Assembly (NCBI GenBank): GCA_002747515.1
Contig: PDPP01000023.1
Location: 1-53,259, forward strand
DNA length: 53,259 bases
Reading direction: 5' to 3'
From: Candidatus Moraniibacteriota bacterium
GTDB lineage: Bacteria > Patescibacteriota > Minisyncoccia > Moranbacterales > GCA-2747515
The position numbers and the translations under genes are program-made. Under the pieces are notes generated by a model. The model had not been told where the DNA came from. It did no database searches and worked only from the letters and a program-made list of their open reading frames with translations. Below, piece after piece: positions 1 through 8,892 of this stretch; positions within the stretch are counted from its first letter, which is position 1, and the number at the start of each line of letters is the position of its first letter.

Positions 1-2070
1 TGTGATGTTTTGTGAGAAATTGAGATTTGTGCTTGGAATACCGAGATCTACTGCTGCGATTGCATTTTGTACACTTCCTGTGACGTCTGTTATTGTGAAA
101 TTTTCAAAGTTGAAGTTTCCGTTGGTGTGTTCTGTGATTACTGTGTTTGGTGGGAAGAGTGCTTGACCACTGCTTGTTGTAACTGTGACGTTTACGTGGG
201 TTGTTGTTTGGGTTGTGTTTTGTAGTGTACCGTTGTCTACAGTGGTTTGTCCTTCTGTTACTGTGTCTTGGATGTCTGATGGTTGTGGGTCTGGGATTAT
301 TACATCTGTCAATACATTTGTATGAAAACTTTCTTCTGAGCCATATGTTGTTCCTGCAGAGTTTGTGGCGTATGCACGTACATAATATGTTGTATCTGGT
401 GAAAGACTTGTAAGATTACAAGAGTAGCTTCCTACGCCGCCAATGCCTGCTGAACAATTATGTGTGTATGTACCGCTTGTTGTTCCCCATTGGATGAAAC
501 GTTCTGGGTTTTCATTTCCGACATCTGTGATTTGTCCGTTTCCTGTTGCTGAATCCATCGTGATATTTGTTGGTGTGTCTGTTGTTACGAGTGGTGGGAC
601 TATTGAATTTGCATCACAGGTAGTACCGTAGGGGATTGTGTAGCCGGAGTCGGTTGGCTCACCAGATCCGCCCGTGCTATTATTGCCCCACGTTGTTATG
701 GAGCCGTCAGATTTGAGAGCTGCGAAAGCACTACTTGTAGAATAAATCTGTGTGTAGCCAGAATCTGTTGGTTCACCGGAGCCGCCATTACTACCATCAC
801 CCCATGCGGTGATGGAGCCGTCGGATTTGAGGGCTGCGAAAGCAAATCTATTTGAATAAATCTTTGTGTAGCCGGCGTCTGTTGGTTCACCAGAGCCACC
901 GTAACTATTGTTACCCCATGCGGTGATGGAGCCGTCGGATTTGAGGGCTGCGAAAGCACGGTGAGTTGAATAAATTTGTGTGTAGCCGGAGTCTGTTGGT
1001 TCACCCGATCCACCGTAGCCATTGTGACCCCATGTTGTGATGGAGCCGTCAGGTTTCATGGCGGCGAAGACAGATCCATTTGAATAAATCTTTGTGTAGC
1101 CGGAGTCTGTTGGTTCACCAAAGCCGCCATTACTACCGTCACCCCATGCGGTGATGGAGCCGTCGGATTTGAGGGCGGCGAAGGCATAATAAGTTGAATA
1201 AATTTGTGTGTAGCCGGAGTCTGTTGGTTCACCAGAGCCACCGTAACTATTGTTACCCCATGCGGTGATGGAGCCGTCGGATTTGAGAGCTGCGAAGGCA
1301 CCTTGAGTTGAATAGATCTGGGTATAACCAGAGTTGGTTGGTGCACCGGAGCCACCGTGACTACCATCACCCCATGCGGTGATGGAGCCGTCGGATTTGA
1401 GAGCTGCGAAAGCACCAGCAGTTGAATAAATTTGTGTGTAGCCGGCGTCTGTTGGTTCACCAGAGCCACCGTAACTATTGTTACCCCATGCGGTGATGGA
1501 GCCGTCGGATTTGAGAGCTGCGAAAGCACTACCTGTAGAATAAATCTGTGTGTAGCCGGCGTCTGTTGGAGCGCTACCTCCTTCATCTCCTTCATCTCCT
1601 TCATCTCCTTCATCTCCTTCATCTCCTTCATCTCCCTCATCTCCCTCATCTCCCTCATCTCCCTCATCTCCTTCACCACCTTCATCTCCTTCACCACCTT
1701 CATCTCCTTCACCACCTTCATCTCCATCCCATGCGGTGATAGAGCCGTTGGATTTGAGAGCTGCGAAAGCACTACCTGTAGAATAAATCTGTGTGTAGCC
1801 GGCGTCTGTTGGTTCACCAGAGCCACCGGAGTCGCTACCACCCCATGCAGTGATGGAGCCGTCGGATTTGAGGGCGGCGAAGGCAGATCCATTTGGATGA
1901 TTTGGTGCATTATAGAATCCACCATAATGATTATATGCTGCATTATAATCTGCACCGGTTGTCGTACATGCTGCATGTGTATGTTCTGCTATGCCCATCC
2001 ACAAAAGGCATCCCAAAAAAATAAATAGACCTTTATAAAGAGTTCTACGCATTAAAATATCTTTTATCAT
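1..2070 (-). CDS. Large secreted surface protein with RCC1-like repeats, a Gly-Asp-Glu tract and an FN3-like domain (3' end outside window)
   Basis: The frame is open for 690 codons from an ATG at 2070 to the window edge, so the C terminus is missing. An in-frame ATG at 2052 gives a tidier signal peptide (MRRTLYKGLFIF, a hydrophobic core, then an HAAC-type end) and may be the true start; neither start has a clear Shine-Dalgarno. About ten copies of a ~39-residue unit follow, each with a core like AFAALKSDGSITAWG and a YTQIYST segment, as in RCC1-type beta-propellers. One inter-repeat loop is replaced by 16 Gly-initiated acidic triplets. Past the repeats comes a fibronectin-III-like domain (TTYYVRAYATNSAG) and then a Thr-rich stretch. 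It is probably exported and displayed on the cell surface, perhaps in attachment; the ligand is unknown. It lies downstream of rodZ on the same strand, 79 bp away. Confidence 0.85.
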   Translation of the reverse strand, partial: MIKDILMRRTLYKGLFIFLGCLLWMGIAEHTHAACTTTGADYNAAYNHYGGFYNAPNHPNGSAFAALKSDGSITAWGGSDSGGSGEPTDAGYTQIYSTGSAFAALKSNGSITAWDGDEGGEGDEGGEGDEGGEGDEGDEGDEGDEGDEGDEGDEGDEGDEGDEGGSAPTDAGYTQIYSTGSAFAALKSDGSITAWGNNSYGGSGEPTDAGYTQIYSTAGAFAALKSDGSITAWGDGSHGGSGAPTNSGYTQIYSTQGAFAALKSDGSITAWGNNSYGGSGEPTDSGYTQIYSTYYAFAALKSDGSITAWGDGSNGGFGEPTDSGYTKIYSNGSVFAAMKPDGSITTWGHNGYGGSGEPTDSGYTQIYSTHRAFAALKSDGSITAWGNNSYGGSGEPTDAGYTKIYSNRFAFAALKSDGSITAWGDGSNGGSGEPTDSGYTQIYSTSSAFAALKSDGSITTWGNNSTGGSGEPTDSGYTIPYGTTCDANSIVPPLVTTDTPTNITMDSATGNGQITDVGNENPERFIQWGTTSGTYTHNCSAGIGGVGSYSCNLTSLSPDTTYYVRAYATNSAGTTYGSEESFHTNVLTDVIIPDPQPSDIQDTVTEGQTTVDNGTLQNTTQTTTHVNVTVTTSSGQALFPPNTVITEHTNGNFNFENFTITDVTGSVQNAIAAVDLGIPSTNLNFSQNIT
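664..1900 (-). repeat. Tandem ~117-bp repeats encoding RCC1-like blades
   Basis: About ten in-frame copies of a unit near 117 bp, each containing the gatggagccgtcggatttga core on the plus strand. Copies are highly similar at the DNA level, which suggests recent duplication or gene conversion. One spacing is stretched by the Gly-Asp-Glu insertion. Confidence 0.85.
1582..1725 (-). repeat. In-frame microsatellite encoding 16 Gly-Xaa-Glu triplets
   Basis: A 144-bp tract of 9-bp and 18-bp units encodes three GDE-GGE pairs followed by ten GDE triplets. Every third residue is glycine, as in a collagen-like G-X-Y series but without proline. Changes in copy number would keep the frame, so the length can vary between strains without breaking the gene. 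Confidence 0.85.
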
Positions 2071-2149
2071 ATTTTTGTTATTTATTTTAATCTGATGGAC
2101 ATATTGTACCATATCTTTTTCATTCATCAAAAAGTCATTATCTACAAAC

Positions 2150-3151
2150 TCATTTTTCAATTTCACCTTCATCTTTTTCCTCTTCACTTGCTTTTTCTTT
2201 TTCTCCTTCGTATATCCACTCTTTTACAACTTCATCTTCCTCGCCAATGTGCTCATATTTTTTACCATCATAACTAACCAGTGTATTCATACCACTACTT
2301 GTCGTGATTTTAATTTGTTTTGCTGCATCAAATTTTTTTTCATCTTCTGGCTGAATAGTGTCGTTATATACATCAATACCATCAGTTGCAACATTGACCC
2401 ACACAGATTTATCTTGTGCTTTTATAAATAGATGCACATTTTTTTCTTCATCTTTTTTTACTTCTTCAACATGGAACTGTGCGTCCACAATAATTTCTTG
2501 TACACTTTCTTTTTCAAATTTATTGATACTTTTTACATTAATTGTGTTGATTCCAGGAGATAATCCTACTTTATCAGAAAAATGCCCATCAATATCTACG
2601 AAAACTTGTTGTCCATTAATCAAAACTTTTGAATTATTACGCGTCTTACCCTGTACTACTACAACATTAGAATTGACGACATTATTGTTTATAGGCTCTT
2701 CCACGACAAGCCACGGCGATGAGATAAAATTATCCACACCAAAATACAAATACACGCCGATACTAAACAAAATGATCAGCCCCAAAAATACAAAGATGAT
2801 ACGTGGTGTCAATACAAAACGTGGTACTTTTGGTAATTTATTTACTGTTTCTTCTTCATCTTTACCATTAATGTTTTTGTAAATGCTGTATTCTCTTTCA
2901 AAAAGATTTAGTAAAACATCTTCAGGCACACCAAAAAACCGTGCATATGATCGGACAAACCCTTTTACATATACTTTTGTCGGCAAATTTTCATATTCTC
3001 CCTTTTCCAATGCAGAAATATATGTGATTTTCACATTAATTTTTCGCGAGAGATCCACCATTTTTATCTGATGATCTTTTCGCAATTGCTGAAGTTTCTC
3101 ACCCAACGTGAGTGACCGCACTTTCTTTCGTACAAAATTTTTCTCCGCCAT
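2150..3151 (-). CDS. rodZ: RodZ-like membrane protein with N-terminal HTH
   Basis: RodZ links the MreB cytoskeleton to the cell-wall elongation machinery. Residues ~12-85 form a RodZ-type helix-turn-helix (LGEKLQQLRKDHQIKMVDLS, then LEKGEYENLP and YVKGFVRSYARFFG). One membrane helix follows at ~118-140. The external part has a beta-rich region (~165-225) and a C-terminal DUF4115-like segment with 'VWVNVATDGI'. The acidic, lysine-rich tail is unusual. The gene sits 50 bp after ftsK on the same strand, so the two are probably co-transcribed as a division and shape unit. Confidence 0.8.
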   Translation of the reverse strand: MAEKNFVRKKVRSLTLGEKLQQLRKDHQIKMVDLSRKINVKITYISALEKGEYENLPTKVYVKGFVRSYARFFGVPEDVLLNLFEREYSIYKNINGKDEEETVNKLPKVPRFVLTPRIIFVFLGLIILFSIGVYLYFGVDNFISSPWLVVEEPINNNVVNSNVVVVQGKTRNNSKVLINGQQVFVDIDGHFSDKVGLSPGINTINVKSINKFEKESVQEIIVDAQFHVEEVKKDEEKNVHLFIKAQDKSVWVNVATDGIDVYNDTIQPEDEKKFDAAKQIKITTSSGMNTLVSYDGKKYEHIGEEDEVVKEWIYEGEKEKASEEEKDEGEIEK

Positions 3152-3201
3152 AACACACCAATCACATTCACCAAATTATCTTTATTTTGATTCTTTATTA
3201 T

Positions 3202-5526
3202 CTATTCATCATCATACCCACCGTCATCTTCTCCTTCGCCACCCACAAGCACCTTACGAGGCTTCGATCCTTCTGATGGACCAACAATACCATTATCCTC
3301 CAATTCGTCCATAAGACGTGCTGCTCGTGAATAACCCACACGTAATCGTCTTTGAATATACGATGTAGATGCTTTTCCTGCTTTAATCACAAGATCCTTT
3401 GCTTCTTCATATATTGGATCGTCTGATTCACTGCCACCTCCTGCAAAACCTCCACCAAAATCATCTAGCGAATCGCTACCATCAAAATCCTCATCAATTC
3501 CAAATGCACCTACTTCCTTTGCTTGTCGTTTGACATAATCTACAACTTTTTTCACTTCAGATTCTTCGACAAATGCACTCTGTAATCGATGTGGACTTGT
3601 GCTCTGCGGTCCCACAAAGAGCATGTCACCATTGCCGATCAATTTTTCTGCTCCTGGCACATCGATAATCGTACGTGAATCAATGTTTGTTGCGACCCGA
3701 AGCGCAATGCGCGTTGGTAAATTTGCTTTAATAAGACCTGTAATCACTTCTACACTCGGTCTCTGTGTTGAAATAATGAGATGAATACCGATTGCACGAG
3801 ATTTCTGCGCCAATCGCACAATCAATCCCTCAACCTCTTTACCATTTGATGCCATAAGATCAGAAAGTTCATCAATCACGATAACGATAACTGGCAATTT
3901 TTCCATTTCCTCTTCTATCTGCTGACCAGTTTCTACATCTGTTGTATAATATGTTTCACCGGCCTCACGCTTTTGTTCATATGATGTAAGGTTGCGCGAT
4001 TTAGATTCTTGCAGAATTTTATATCGTCGCTCCATCTCATTTACAGCCCATTTGAGTGCATTAACTACTTTTCCATTATCCACGATCACATCAGATAATA
4101 AATGCGGAATACCGCTATAAAGAGACAATTCTACACGCTTTGGATCAACGAGAATTAACTTCAATTCATCTGGTGCATTTTTATAAAGCAATGATAAAAG
4201 CATGCAGTTAATCGTCACTGATTTTCCAGAACCAGTTGTTCCAGCAACAAGAAGATGTGGCATCTTTGTCAAATCCTCAAAAACATAATCACCATTCACA
4301 TCTTCACCCAATGCAAGCAACAGTTTTTTGCTCGGATCATCAAATTCATCTGTATTAAGTAAATCACGCATACGCACTGTTGCACGTGCCTTATTTGGCA
4401 CTTCGATACCTACAAGCGATTTTCCAGGAATCGGTGCTTCAATACGAATTGGATGTGCAGCCAATGCAAGAGCAAGATCAGCATTGAGCGCAGTAATCCG
4501 CGAAAGCTTAACGCCGCTTTGTGGTCGAAAACTATATTGTGTCACTGTTGGACCGGTAGTAATATCTTCTAATTCCATTGCAATACCAAAATTTTCAAAT
4601 GTCTCCTGAATTCGTACCGCCCGTTGCTTCACATCTCCACCCTTTGCCTTTCCTTTACCTTTTTGTAAAAGTTTTAGTGGTGGTAAATCCCAATCAATAT
4701 CAATGTTTTGTTGCATTTGTCGCTCTTCACCCTCTTGATCTTCAATAATCTCCTCTGCACGCTGTGCTGCCTGCGTTGCCAATGGTTGTTGTTGTAATGG
4801 CACATGTTCCACAAATTCCTCATCATCAAAATCCGAATCATCAAATTCTTCTTCATAATCTTCATCATTTTCCACAAACTCATCTTCTTCATCTTCATAT
4901 TCATCACCATCTTCTTCCTCTTCTTCTTGCGCTTTCTCTTTCTTTTTCCTCTTAAAAAATCCTCCAGCTTTTTTTACATCCGAAACACGATCTCCCGCAC
5001 CGATAAACGACATATTAAATGCAACAATCAAACCAATTACAATAAGTGTTGTCAAAACGATTACAGCTGCAATATTTCCTGTGAAATTTACAAGTGTTCC
5101 TCCAAGAAAATATCCCAAATAACCACCACCTTTTCCAGATGCTGCAATTTCTTTGAGATCTATGCTTGAAAAAATTGCTACCAAAACATGTAAGAGAGCA
5201 AGAATACCCCAAAAGGCAAAAGAAATCCCAATAATCTTTGTGACATAAAAACCGGTATCAACTTTCTTTTTCAAAAGAATGATGCCTGTATAAAGAAAAA
5301 CAAGTGGCGCAACATATTTTCCGGCACCAAATACAAAACTCAAAACATCATTGAGCTTCTCCCCCAAAACGCCAGCTGCACCAAAAAAACTCAGTGCAAA
5401 AATAATCGCAGCAGGAAAAAAACAAATCGCAAATATTGTACGTTTTGCATCAGAACTGATACTCAATGACACGAATTCCTCACCGTCACCTTCATATTCT
5501 TCATTTTGTTTTTTTTGTGAACTCAT
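3202..5526 (-). CDS. ftsK: DNA translocase FtsK/SpoIIIE
   Basis: Septal ATPase that pumps chromosome termini during division. I chose the ATG at 5526 (MSSQKKQN, 774 aa) over a GTG 51 bp upstream. Four membrane helices lie in the first ~190 residues. A very acidic linker (long Glu/Asp runs, ~215-260) takes the place of the usual Pro/Gln-rich linker. The motor has Walker A GTTGSGKS near residue 432 and Walker B VIVIVIDE near 550. The last ~70 residues form the gamma winged helix (YIQRRLRVGYSRAARLMD), which reads KOPS-like sites in other species. It heads the ftsK-rodZ-surface protein run. Confidence 0.95.
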   Translation of the reverse strand: MSSQKKQNEEYEGDGEEFVSLSISSDAKRTIFAICFFPAAIIFALSFFGAAGVLGEKLNDVLSFVFGAGKYVAPLVFLYTGIILLKKKVDTGFYVTKIIGISFAFWGILALLHVLVAIFSSIDLKEIAASGKGGGYLGYFLGGTLVNFTGNIAAVIVLTTLIVIGLIVAFNMSFIGAGDRVSDVKKAGGFFKRKKKEKAQEEEEEDGDEYEDEEDEFVENDEDYEEEFDDSDFDDEEFVEHVPLQQQPLATQAAQRAEEIIEDQEGEERQMQQNIDIDWDLPPLKLLQKGKGKAKGGDVKQRAVRIQETFENFGIAMELEDITTGPTVTQYSFRPQSGVKLSRITALNADLALALAAHPIRIEAPIPGKSLVGIEVPNKARATVRMRDLLNTDEFDDPSKKLLLALGEDVNGDYVFEDLTKMPHLLVAGTTGSGKSVTINCMLLSLLYKNAPDELKLILVDPKRVELSLYSGIPHLLSDVIVDNGKVVNALKWAVNEMERRYKILQESKSRNLTSYEQKREAGETYYTTDVETGQQIEEEMEKLPVIVIVIDELSDLMASNGKEVEGLIVRLAQKSRAIGIHLIISTQRPSVEVITGLIKANLPTRIALRVATNIDSRTIIDVPGAEKLIGNGDMLFVGPQSTSPHRLQSAFVEESEVKKVVDYVKRQAKEVGAFGIDEDFDGSDSLDDFGGGFAGGGSESDDPIYEEAKDLVIKAGKASTSYIQRRLRVGYSRAARLMDELEDNGIVGPSEGSKPRKVLVGGEGEDDGGYDDE

Positions 5527-5595
5527 AATATAGAACTCTTTTAATAAACTGTAAAATAGATACCGTAATTCTATCACATAAGCATATCAAACCGC

Positions 5596-5637
5596 AAAAA
5601 AGATTGACGCTACCCCAAAAATGCATCAATCTTTTTT
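5596..5637 (-). terminator. Terminator after the secreted helical protein gene
   Basis: A perfect 12-bp stem (aaaaaagattga / tcaatctttttt) with an 18-nt loop, ending in a U-tract when read on the minus strand. It separates the 5660-6175 gene from ftsK. Confidence 0.75.
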
Positions 5638-5659
5638 CTTTATTTTTTATACAATAAAA

Positions 5660-6175
5660 TTATCTAAAAATACTTCCTCGTACATCTAGACCAGCGTCTT
5701 GCAAAACTTCTTGTGCTTCTACACTTCTCCCATTTCTGCGAAGCTCGCATACCTCAAAAAGAGTATCAAACTTTTCCTTTGTATCAATGATATGTACACA
5801 TTTTTTTCCACGCACAACTTCTTGAAATTCATCCCAATTACCATCTTCAAGCGCATTACGCACATCTGCACGTGTTGTATTATATTCTTCATCCTGCATC
5901 AACTCAATCCCAGCATCGCTCAATACTGCATGCGCTTTTTCAGTTTTTCCCTTCTTACGCAATTCATGCGCTGTTGCAATCGCCTCAAACGTTGCTTCTG
6001 CATCAGAACTATTAAGATTTGCGGCATTTTGAAATGCTACAAAATCCTTTTTTTGAATTGCGTCACACAATGCACCGTTTTTACTAAAATGTGCACTCGT
6101 AACATTGACACCGATTGTTCCTGCTGCAACCACTGTTGCGAGAGAACTAATTATAACCTTTTTATTGTTACTCAT
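5660..6175 (-). CDS. Secreted protein with a duplicated ~50-residue helical module
   Basis: No known family recognised. A signal peptide covers residues 1-28 (KKVIISSLATVVAAGTIG, then an SAH cleavage region). The mature part is two copies of one module. Copy 1 runs from DAIQKKDFVAFQNA to AHAVLSDAGI; copy 2 runs from NALEDGNWDEFQEV to AQEVLQDAGL. Both contain the motif ELRKKG/ELRRNG. Three cysteines are present. Size and helical make-up resemble small extracytoplasmic stress proteins such as CpxP/Spy, but that is only an analogy. It lies just downstream of an ECF sigma/anti-sigma pair, has its own terminator, and its promoter-like motif matches the one ahead of the sigma gene. Confidence 0.8.
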   Translation of the reverse strand: MSNNKKVIISSLATVVAAGTIGVNVTSAHFSKNGALCDAIQKKDFVAFQNAANLNSSDAEATFEAIATAHELRKKGKTEKAHAVLSDAGIELMQDEEYNTTRADVRNALEDGNWDEFQEVVRGKKCVHIIDTKEKFDTLFEVCELRRNGRSVEAQEVLQDAGLDVRGSIFR

Positions 6176-6249
6176 AATATATGTTTGAATTTAAAAATTG
6201 TTTTACATTGATCTCCACATGAGCTCTAGAATACTCACATATAAATACA

Positions 6250-6275
6250 TACGTATAAAAAAAGCAATTCTTTCA
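6250..6275 (-). promoter_or_regulatory. Putative ECF-type promoter for the secreted protein gene
   Basis: On the minus strand, TGAAAG (6270-6275), a 16-nt spacer, then CGTA (6250-6253), 75 nt before the start codon. The same elements with the same 16-nt spacing lie before the ECF sigma gene. CGTA-type -10 elements and GAA-type -35 elements are usual for ECF sigma factors. Confidence 0.6.
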
Positions 6276-6278
6276 CAC

Positions 6279-6300
6279 AAAAAAACATTGTTTTACAATG
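6279..6300 (-). terminator. Terminator after the anti-sigma-like gene
   Basis: A short hairpin (cattgt, loop ttt, acaatg) followed by seven U on the minus strand. It closes the sigma/anti-sigma operon just before the next promoter. Confidence 0.6.
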
Positions 6301-6331
6301 CTTTTTATATCAACAGCCAAAATACACAATA

Positions 6332-7189
6332 TTATTGTTGCACTTGAATGCGCCATTGCACATTTTCATCGCAAAAATCTTTATTTAATAATTCCTGATA
6401 CATATATGGATCAATAAACAAATTCTGCTCTTCCGCCATTTGCTTCATCATTTTATTGTATTTTTCTCGTAATCTTTCGTGCACACCATGCAATCCTACA
6501 ACACGCGTATCACACGCAATAAACAAACCTTCGGTATTCATTTTTCCAGAAAACACCACATCAACGCCCTCATTTAAATCATAAAAATGATTTTGAGATA
6601 ATTCATCTATGAAAACAATCCATAATCCCTTGTTTAAAGTTGCCACCTCTGCATAATCATTATTCATACGCACAATACGTCCCACAAGAATGCCTTTTTC
6701 TGGTTTGTTAAAAAGAGAGGCACGTTTTCTTTCGATATTTTCATAATAACCAATTCTCTGATCTAATTTCTCATCCACATAACCAGCTGCTCCCATCAAA
6801 TAAAAAATTGACCCAAAAACGATACTTAAGATAATATCTATAACCAAAATAAACCAGAGTGGATACACATACCCCCTCTTTGTACATCTGATTAAATGAT
6901 TTGAAAAAATAATCAACGCACCTGTGATCAATATCCACAATGTAATCAAAAAAACAGTAAAGTGTGGCATGACATGTCCATATATTTCTTGATACACAGC
7001 AGAATCACAATTTGCAACTGTAAAAATTGTAAGACTTACAATTATTGAGCCAGCTATCACACTAATCGTACCAAGTGTCCATAAAAAGAAATTTTGAAAA
7101 AAGAAATACCAACGAGATCGTTGCTTTATCTCGCCTCTCATGATCTTTTCCAAAACCTCCTTTGAGGCATTGCATGTAGTTTTTTTCAT
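6332..7189 (-). CDS. Putative membrane anti-sigma factor, three TM helices
   Basis: A 285-aa protein. A short cytoplasmic head (EVLEKIMRGEIKQRSRWYFF) is followed by three membrane helices at about 30-58, 75-98 and 110-135. A soluble C-terminal part (about 165-230, ILVGRIVRMNNDYAEVAT... then VVFSGKM) looks like a small beta-barrel or OB-like fold. Similar heads with basic 'G-E-I-K...RW-F' motifs occur in candidate-phyla membrane proteins found near ECF sigma factors. That link is from memory and from the gene order here; no zinc-binding anti-sigma motif is visible. It starts 11 nt after the sigma gene ends, so co-expression is likely. The role as anti-sigma factor is inferred. Confidence 0.6.
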   Translation of the reverse strand: MKKTTCNASKEVLEKIMRGEIKQRSRWYFFFQNFFLWTLGTISVIAGSIIVSLTIFTVANCDSAVYQEIYGHVMPHFTVFLITLWILITGALIIFSNHLIRCTKRGYVYPLWFILVIDIILSIVFGSIFYLMGAAGYVDEKLDQRIGYYENIERKRASLFNKPEKGILVGRIVRMNNDYAEVATLNKGLWIVFIDELSQNHFYDLNEGVDVVFSGKMNTEGLFIACDTRVVGLHGVHERLREKYNKMMKQMAEEQNLFIDPYMYQELLNKDFCDENVQWRIQVQQ

Positions 7190-7200
7190 AAGAAATGTAT

Positions 7201-7782
7201 TTATAAATTAAAATCTCTTTTTTTACAAAGTTCCCGAAATTGCTTCTTCGCTCGATTAATATGTGTCGCAACTGTTCCAGAAGGTTTTTTCAAAATTGCA
7301 GAGATTTCATCATAACTTTTTTCCTCAATGTATTTGAGAATAAGTATCTCACGATAGCGCTCATCCATTTCAGCTAGCACATCACCAATTGCATCTCGGA
7401 GATATTCTCCGTCCAATTCTTTGATAAGATCGTGTGAATCCATAATCCGTTCAAAAAATTCATCATCCACCTGTGCCATATTTCCCTGTGGTCGCACCTT
7501 CTTCTTACGCCAATAACTAATTGTTTCATTGTGTATAATGCGATACAACCACGAAGAGAATTGTAATTTACGATCAAAATTATTCAAATTCTGATATGCT
7601 TTGAGAAACCCCTCTTGCAAAATATCTTCTGCCTCTTCTGAGGTTACTGATGATATGCGTTTTATATACAGCAACATCCGAGATTCATATCGTTCCATAA
7701 GAATGCCAAAAACAGCTGGATCATCTAATGTCATCACAACAAGTTCTTCATCTGTCTTTTGTATTTCTTTGGGGTGTGTCAT
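7201..7782 (-). CDS. ECF-family RNA polymerase sigma factor
   Basis: A 193-aa sigma-70 family factor of the extracytoplasmic-function type. It has only region 2 (about 20-95: DPAVFGILMERYESRM, then AEDILQEGFLKAYQNL and FSSWLYRIIHNETI) and region 4 (about 135-190: MDERYREILILKYIEEKSYD, then a helix-turn-helix SGTVATHINRAKKQF). It directs RNA polymerase to CGTA-type promoters. A candidate target motif sits 24 nt before its own start, which suggests autoregulation, and a matching motif lies before the secreted protein gene two genes downstream. Confidence 0.92.
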   Translation of the reverse strand: MTHPKEIQKTDEELVVMTLDDPAVFGILMERYESRMLLYIKRISSVTSEEAEDILQEGFLKAYQNLNNFDRKLQFSSWLYRIIHNETISYWRKKKVRPQGNMAQVDDEFFERIMDSHDLIKELDGEYLRDAIGDVLAEMDERYREILILKYIEEKSYDEISAILKKPSGTVATHINRAKKQFRELCKKRDFNL

Positions 7783-7805
7783 ACAACAATTATACTCTCC
7801 CCTAT

Positions 7806-7831
7806 TACGTGCATAAAATATATTTCTTTCA
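7806..7831 (-). promoter_or_regulatory. Putative autoregulatory ECF promoter
   Basis: Minus-strand TGAAAG (7826-7831), 16-nt spacer, CGTA (7806-7809). Identical element sequence and spacing to 6250-6275. Confidence 0.6.
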
Positions 7832-7966
7832 TTTTTTTACACAACACTATTAACATGCTTATTGTTCATCATATATCTTCCAAAGAAAAAAACAGCAATT
7901 ATCCCTGAAAAAATTGCCATCTTTATGTCAGTGTGGGGTGCAAGAAGCTATATCACAATTTTTGCA

Positions 7967-8443
7967 TCAGCGAACACATCGAAATAACTTGGCAAGCTTA
8001 TACACACAATCATCAAAAAGACACGAAGCTTTATCAAACAAGGAATCCTCTTTGCAACGATATCTTTTTACACGAATATGTTTTGTTTTGGCAAATTGTG
8101 CAAAAAGTCCATCAGTAAGATATTTATCGCCAATTGCTACAACTGTACACGTTCCTGTATCAATATAATTAAGAATCTTCTTGTTTGGTTTTTTGTGTGG
8201 CGCCTCAATATATGGCAATTGTAGTTTCTTGGCAATTATCCTACTACGCTTCCCATTATAATTATTGGAAAAAATATACACTGCATTTCTCTCTTGCAAT
8301 TTCCTAATTACCGCAACAACCTCTGGACAAATTTCTGTCTGCGAACTACAAGTCACAGTTCCGTCAATATCCAAAATTACAACAGAATCAAAAATATCCT
8401 TTGTTACTATTTGATGAAAAAATTTTTCTTGTTTTATTTTCAC
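7967..8443 (-). CDS. HAD-superfamily phosphatase, YqeG-like
   Basis: A 158-aa hydrolase beginning at a GTG. Motif I is VVILDIDGTV, with nucleophile Asp25 and acid Asp27. Motif II is near YIFSNN and motif III near VVAIGDKYLTDGLFA, where the Asp pair would hold Mg. The absence of a large cap places it near the HAD-IIIA/YqeG group. The substrate is not known. The gene stands alone between the ECF operon and a 450-bp spacer. Confidence 0.8.
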   Translation of the reverse strand: MKIKQEKFFHQIVTKDIFDSVVILDIDGTVTCSSQTEICPEVVAVIRKLQERNAVYIFSNNYNGKRSRIIAKKLQLPYIEAPHKKPNKKILNYIDTGTCTVVAIGDKYLTDGLFAQFAKTKHIRVKRYRCKEDSLFDKASCLFDDCVYKLAKLFRCVR

Positions 8444-8892
8444 TTATTTTTTTAATCTATTTTCTATTATGGTATATATAAACTGCAAATCTGAAAATTC
8501 AAAAATACTTTTTCATAATACATAATATTTCTTTAATATGTTTCTTCCTTTTTAACATAAGTGTTCGTCCATTCATATCTAATCCTCTATGTCTTTTTTG
8601 GTTATTTGTGCATAAAAACAACACATTACCCTACCACGTCATATAACAAATTTCTACCAAAAAAGAGCAATAACCTGTATCATTGAAGAAAATTAGTTGA
8701 TTAGTTTCATTAGTGAATGAATGTCACGTATAAGTAATAATACGAACGCAAAAATGTCATTCCCGCGAAGGCTTATCCACCTGTAGTAGGGACAATTTTT
8801 GACTTATTATGTAAAACGTATCACTTAAATTTCATCTCTCCATTCTGCATACATTCTAGTCGAGATGACACAATTTTACATTACCTCATTAT
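8444..8892. other. Intergenic spacer with REP-like fragments
   Basis: No reading frame of note. The only structured parts are the repeat-like pieces at 8756-8778 and 8832-8868. The rest is AT-rich sequence with no promoter or RNA gene that I can recognise. Confidence 0.6.
8756..8868. repeat. REP-like palindromic repeat fragments
   Basis: One piece begins gtcattcccgcgaagg (8756). A second (8832-8868) has arms tcatctc / gagatga around a 23-nt core. Both resemble dispersed intergenic repeats common in bacterial genomes. The first lacks its pairing arm, so it looks degraded. Confidence 0.4.

Noticed and set aside
1582..1725. CRISPR-like or VNTR array
   Set aside because: Units of 9 bp with no spacers, in frame within a coding region; it is a coding microsatellite.
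1056..2028. Open frames on both strands across the repeat region of the surface protein
   Set aside because: They are shadows of the repeats; only the minus frame open from 2070 to position 1 gives a signal peptide, sensible repeats and an FN3-like domain.
4674..5212. His/Asn-rich and Phe-rich frames across the ftsK linker and TM region
   Set aside because: Shadows of the acidic linker and membrane helices of FtsK.
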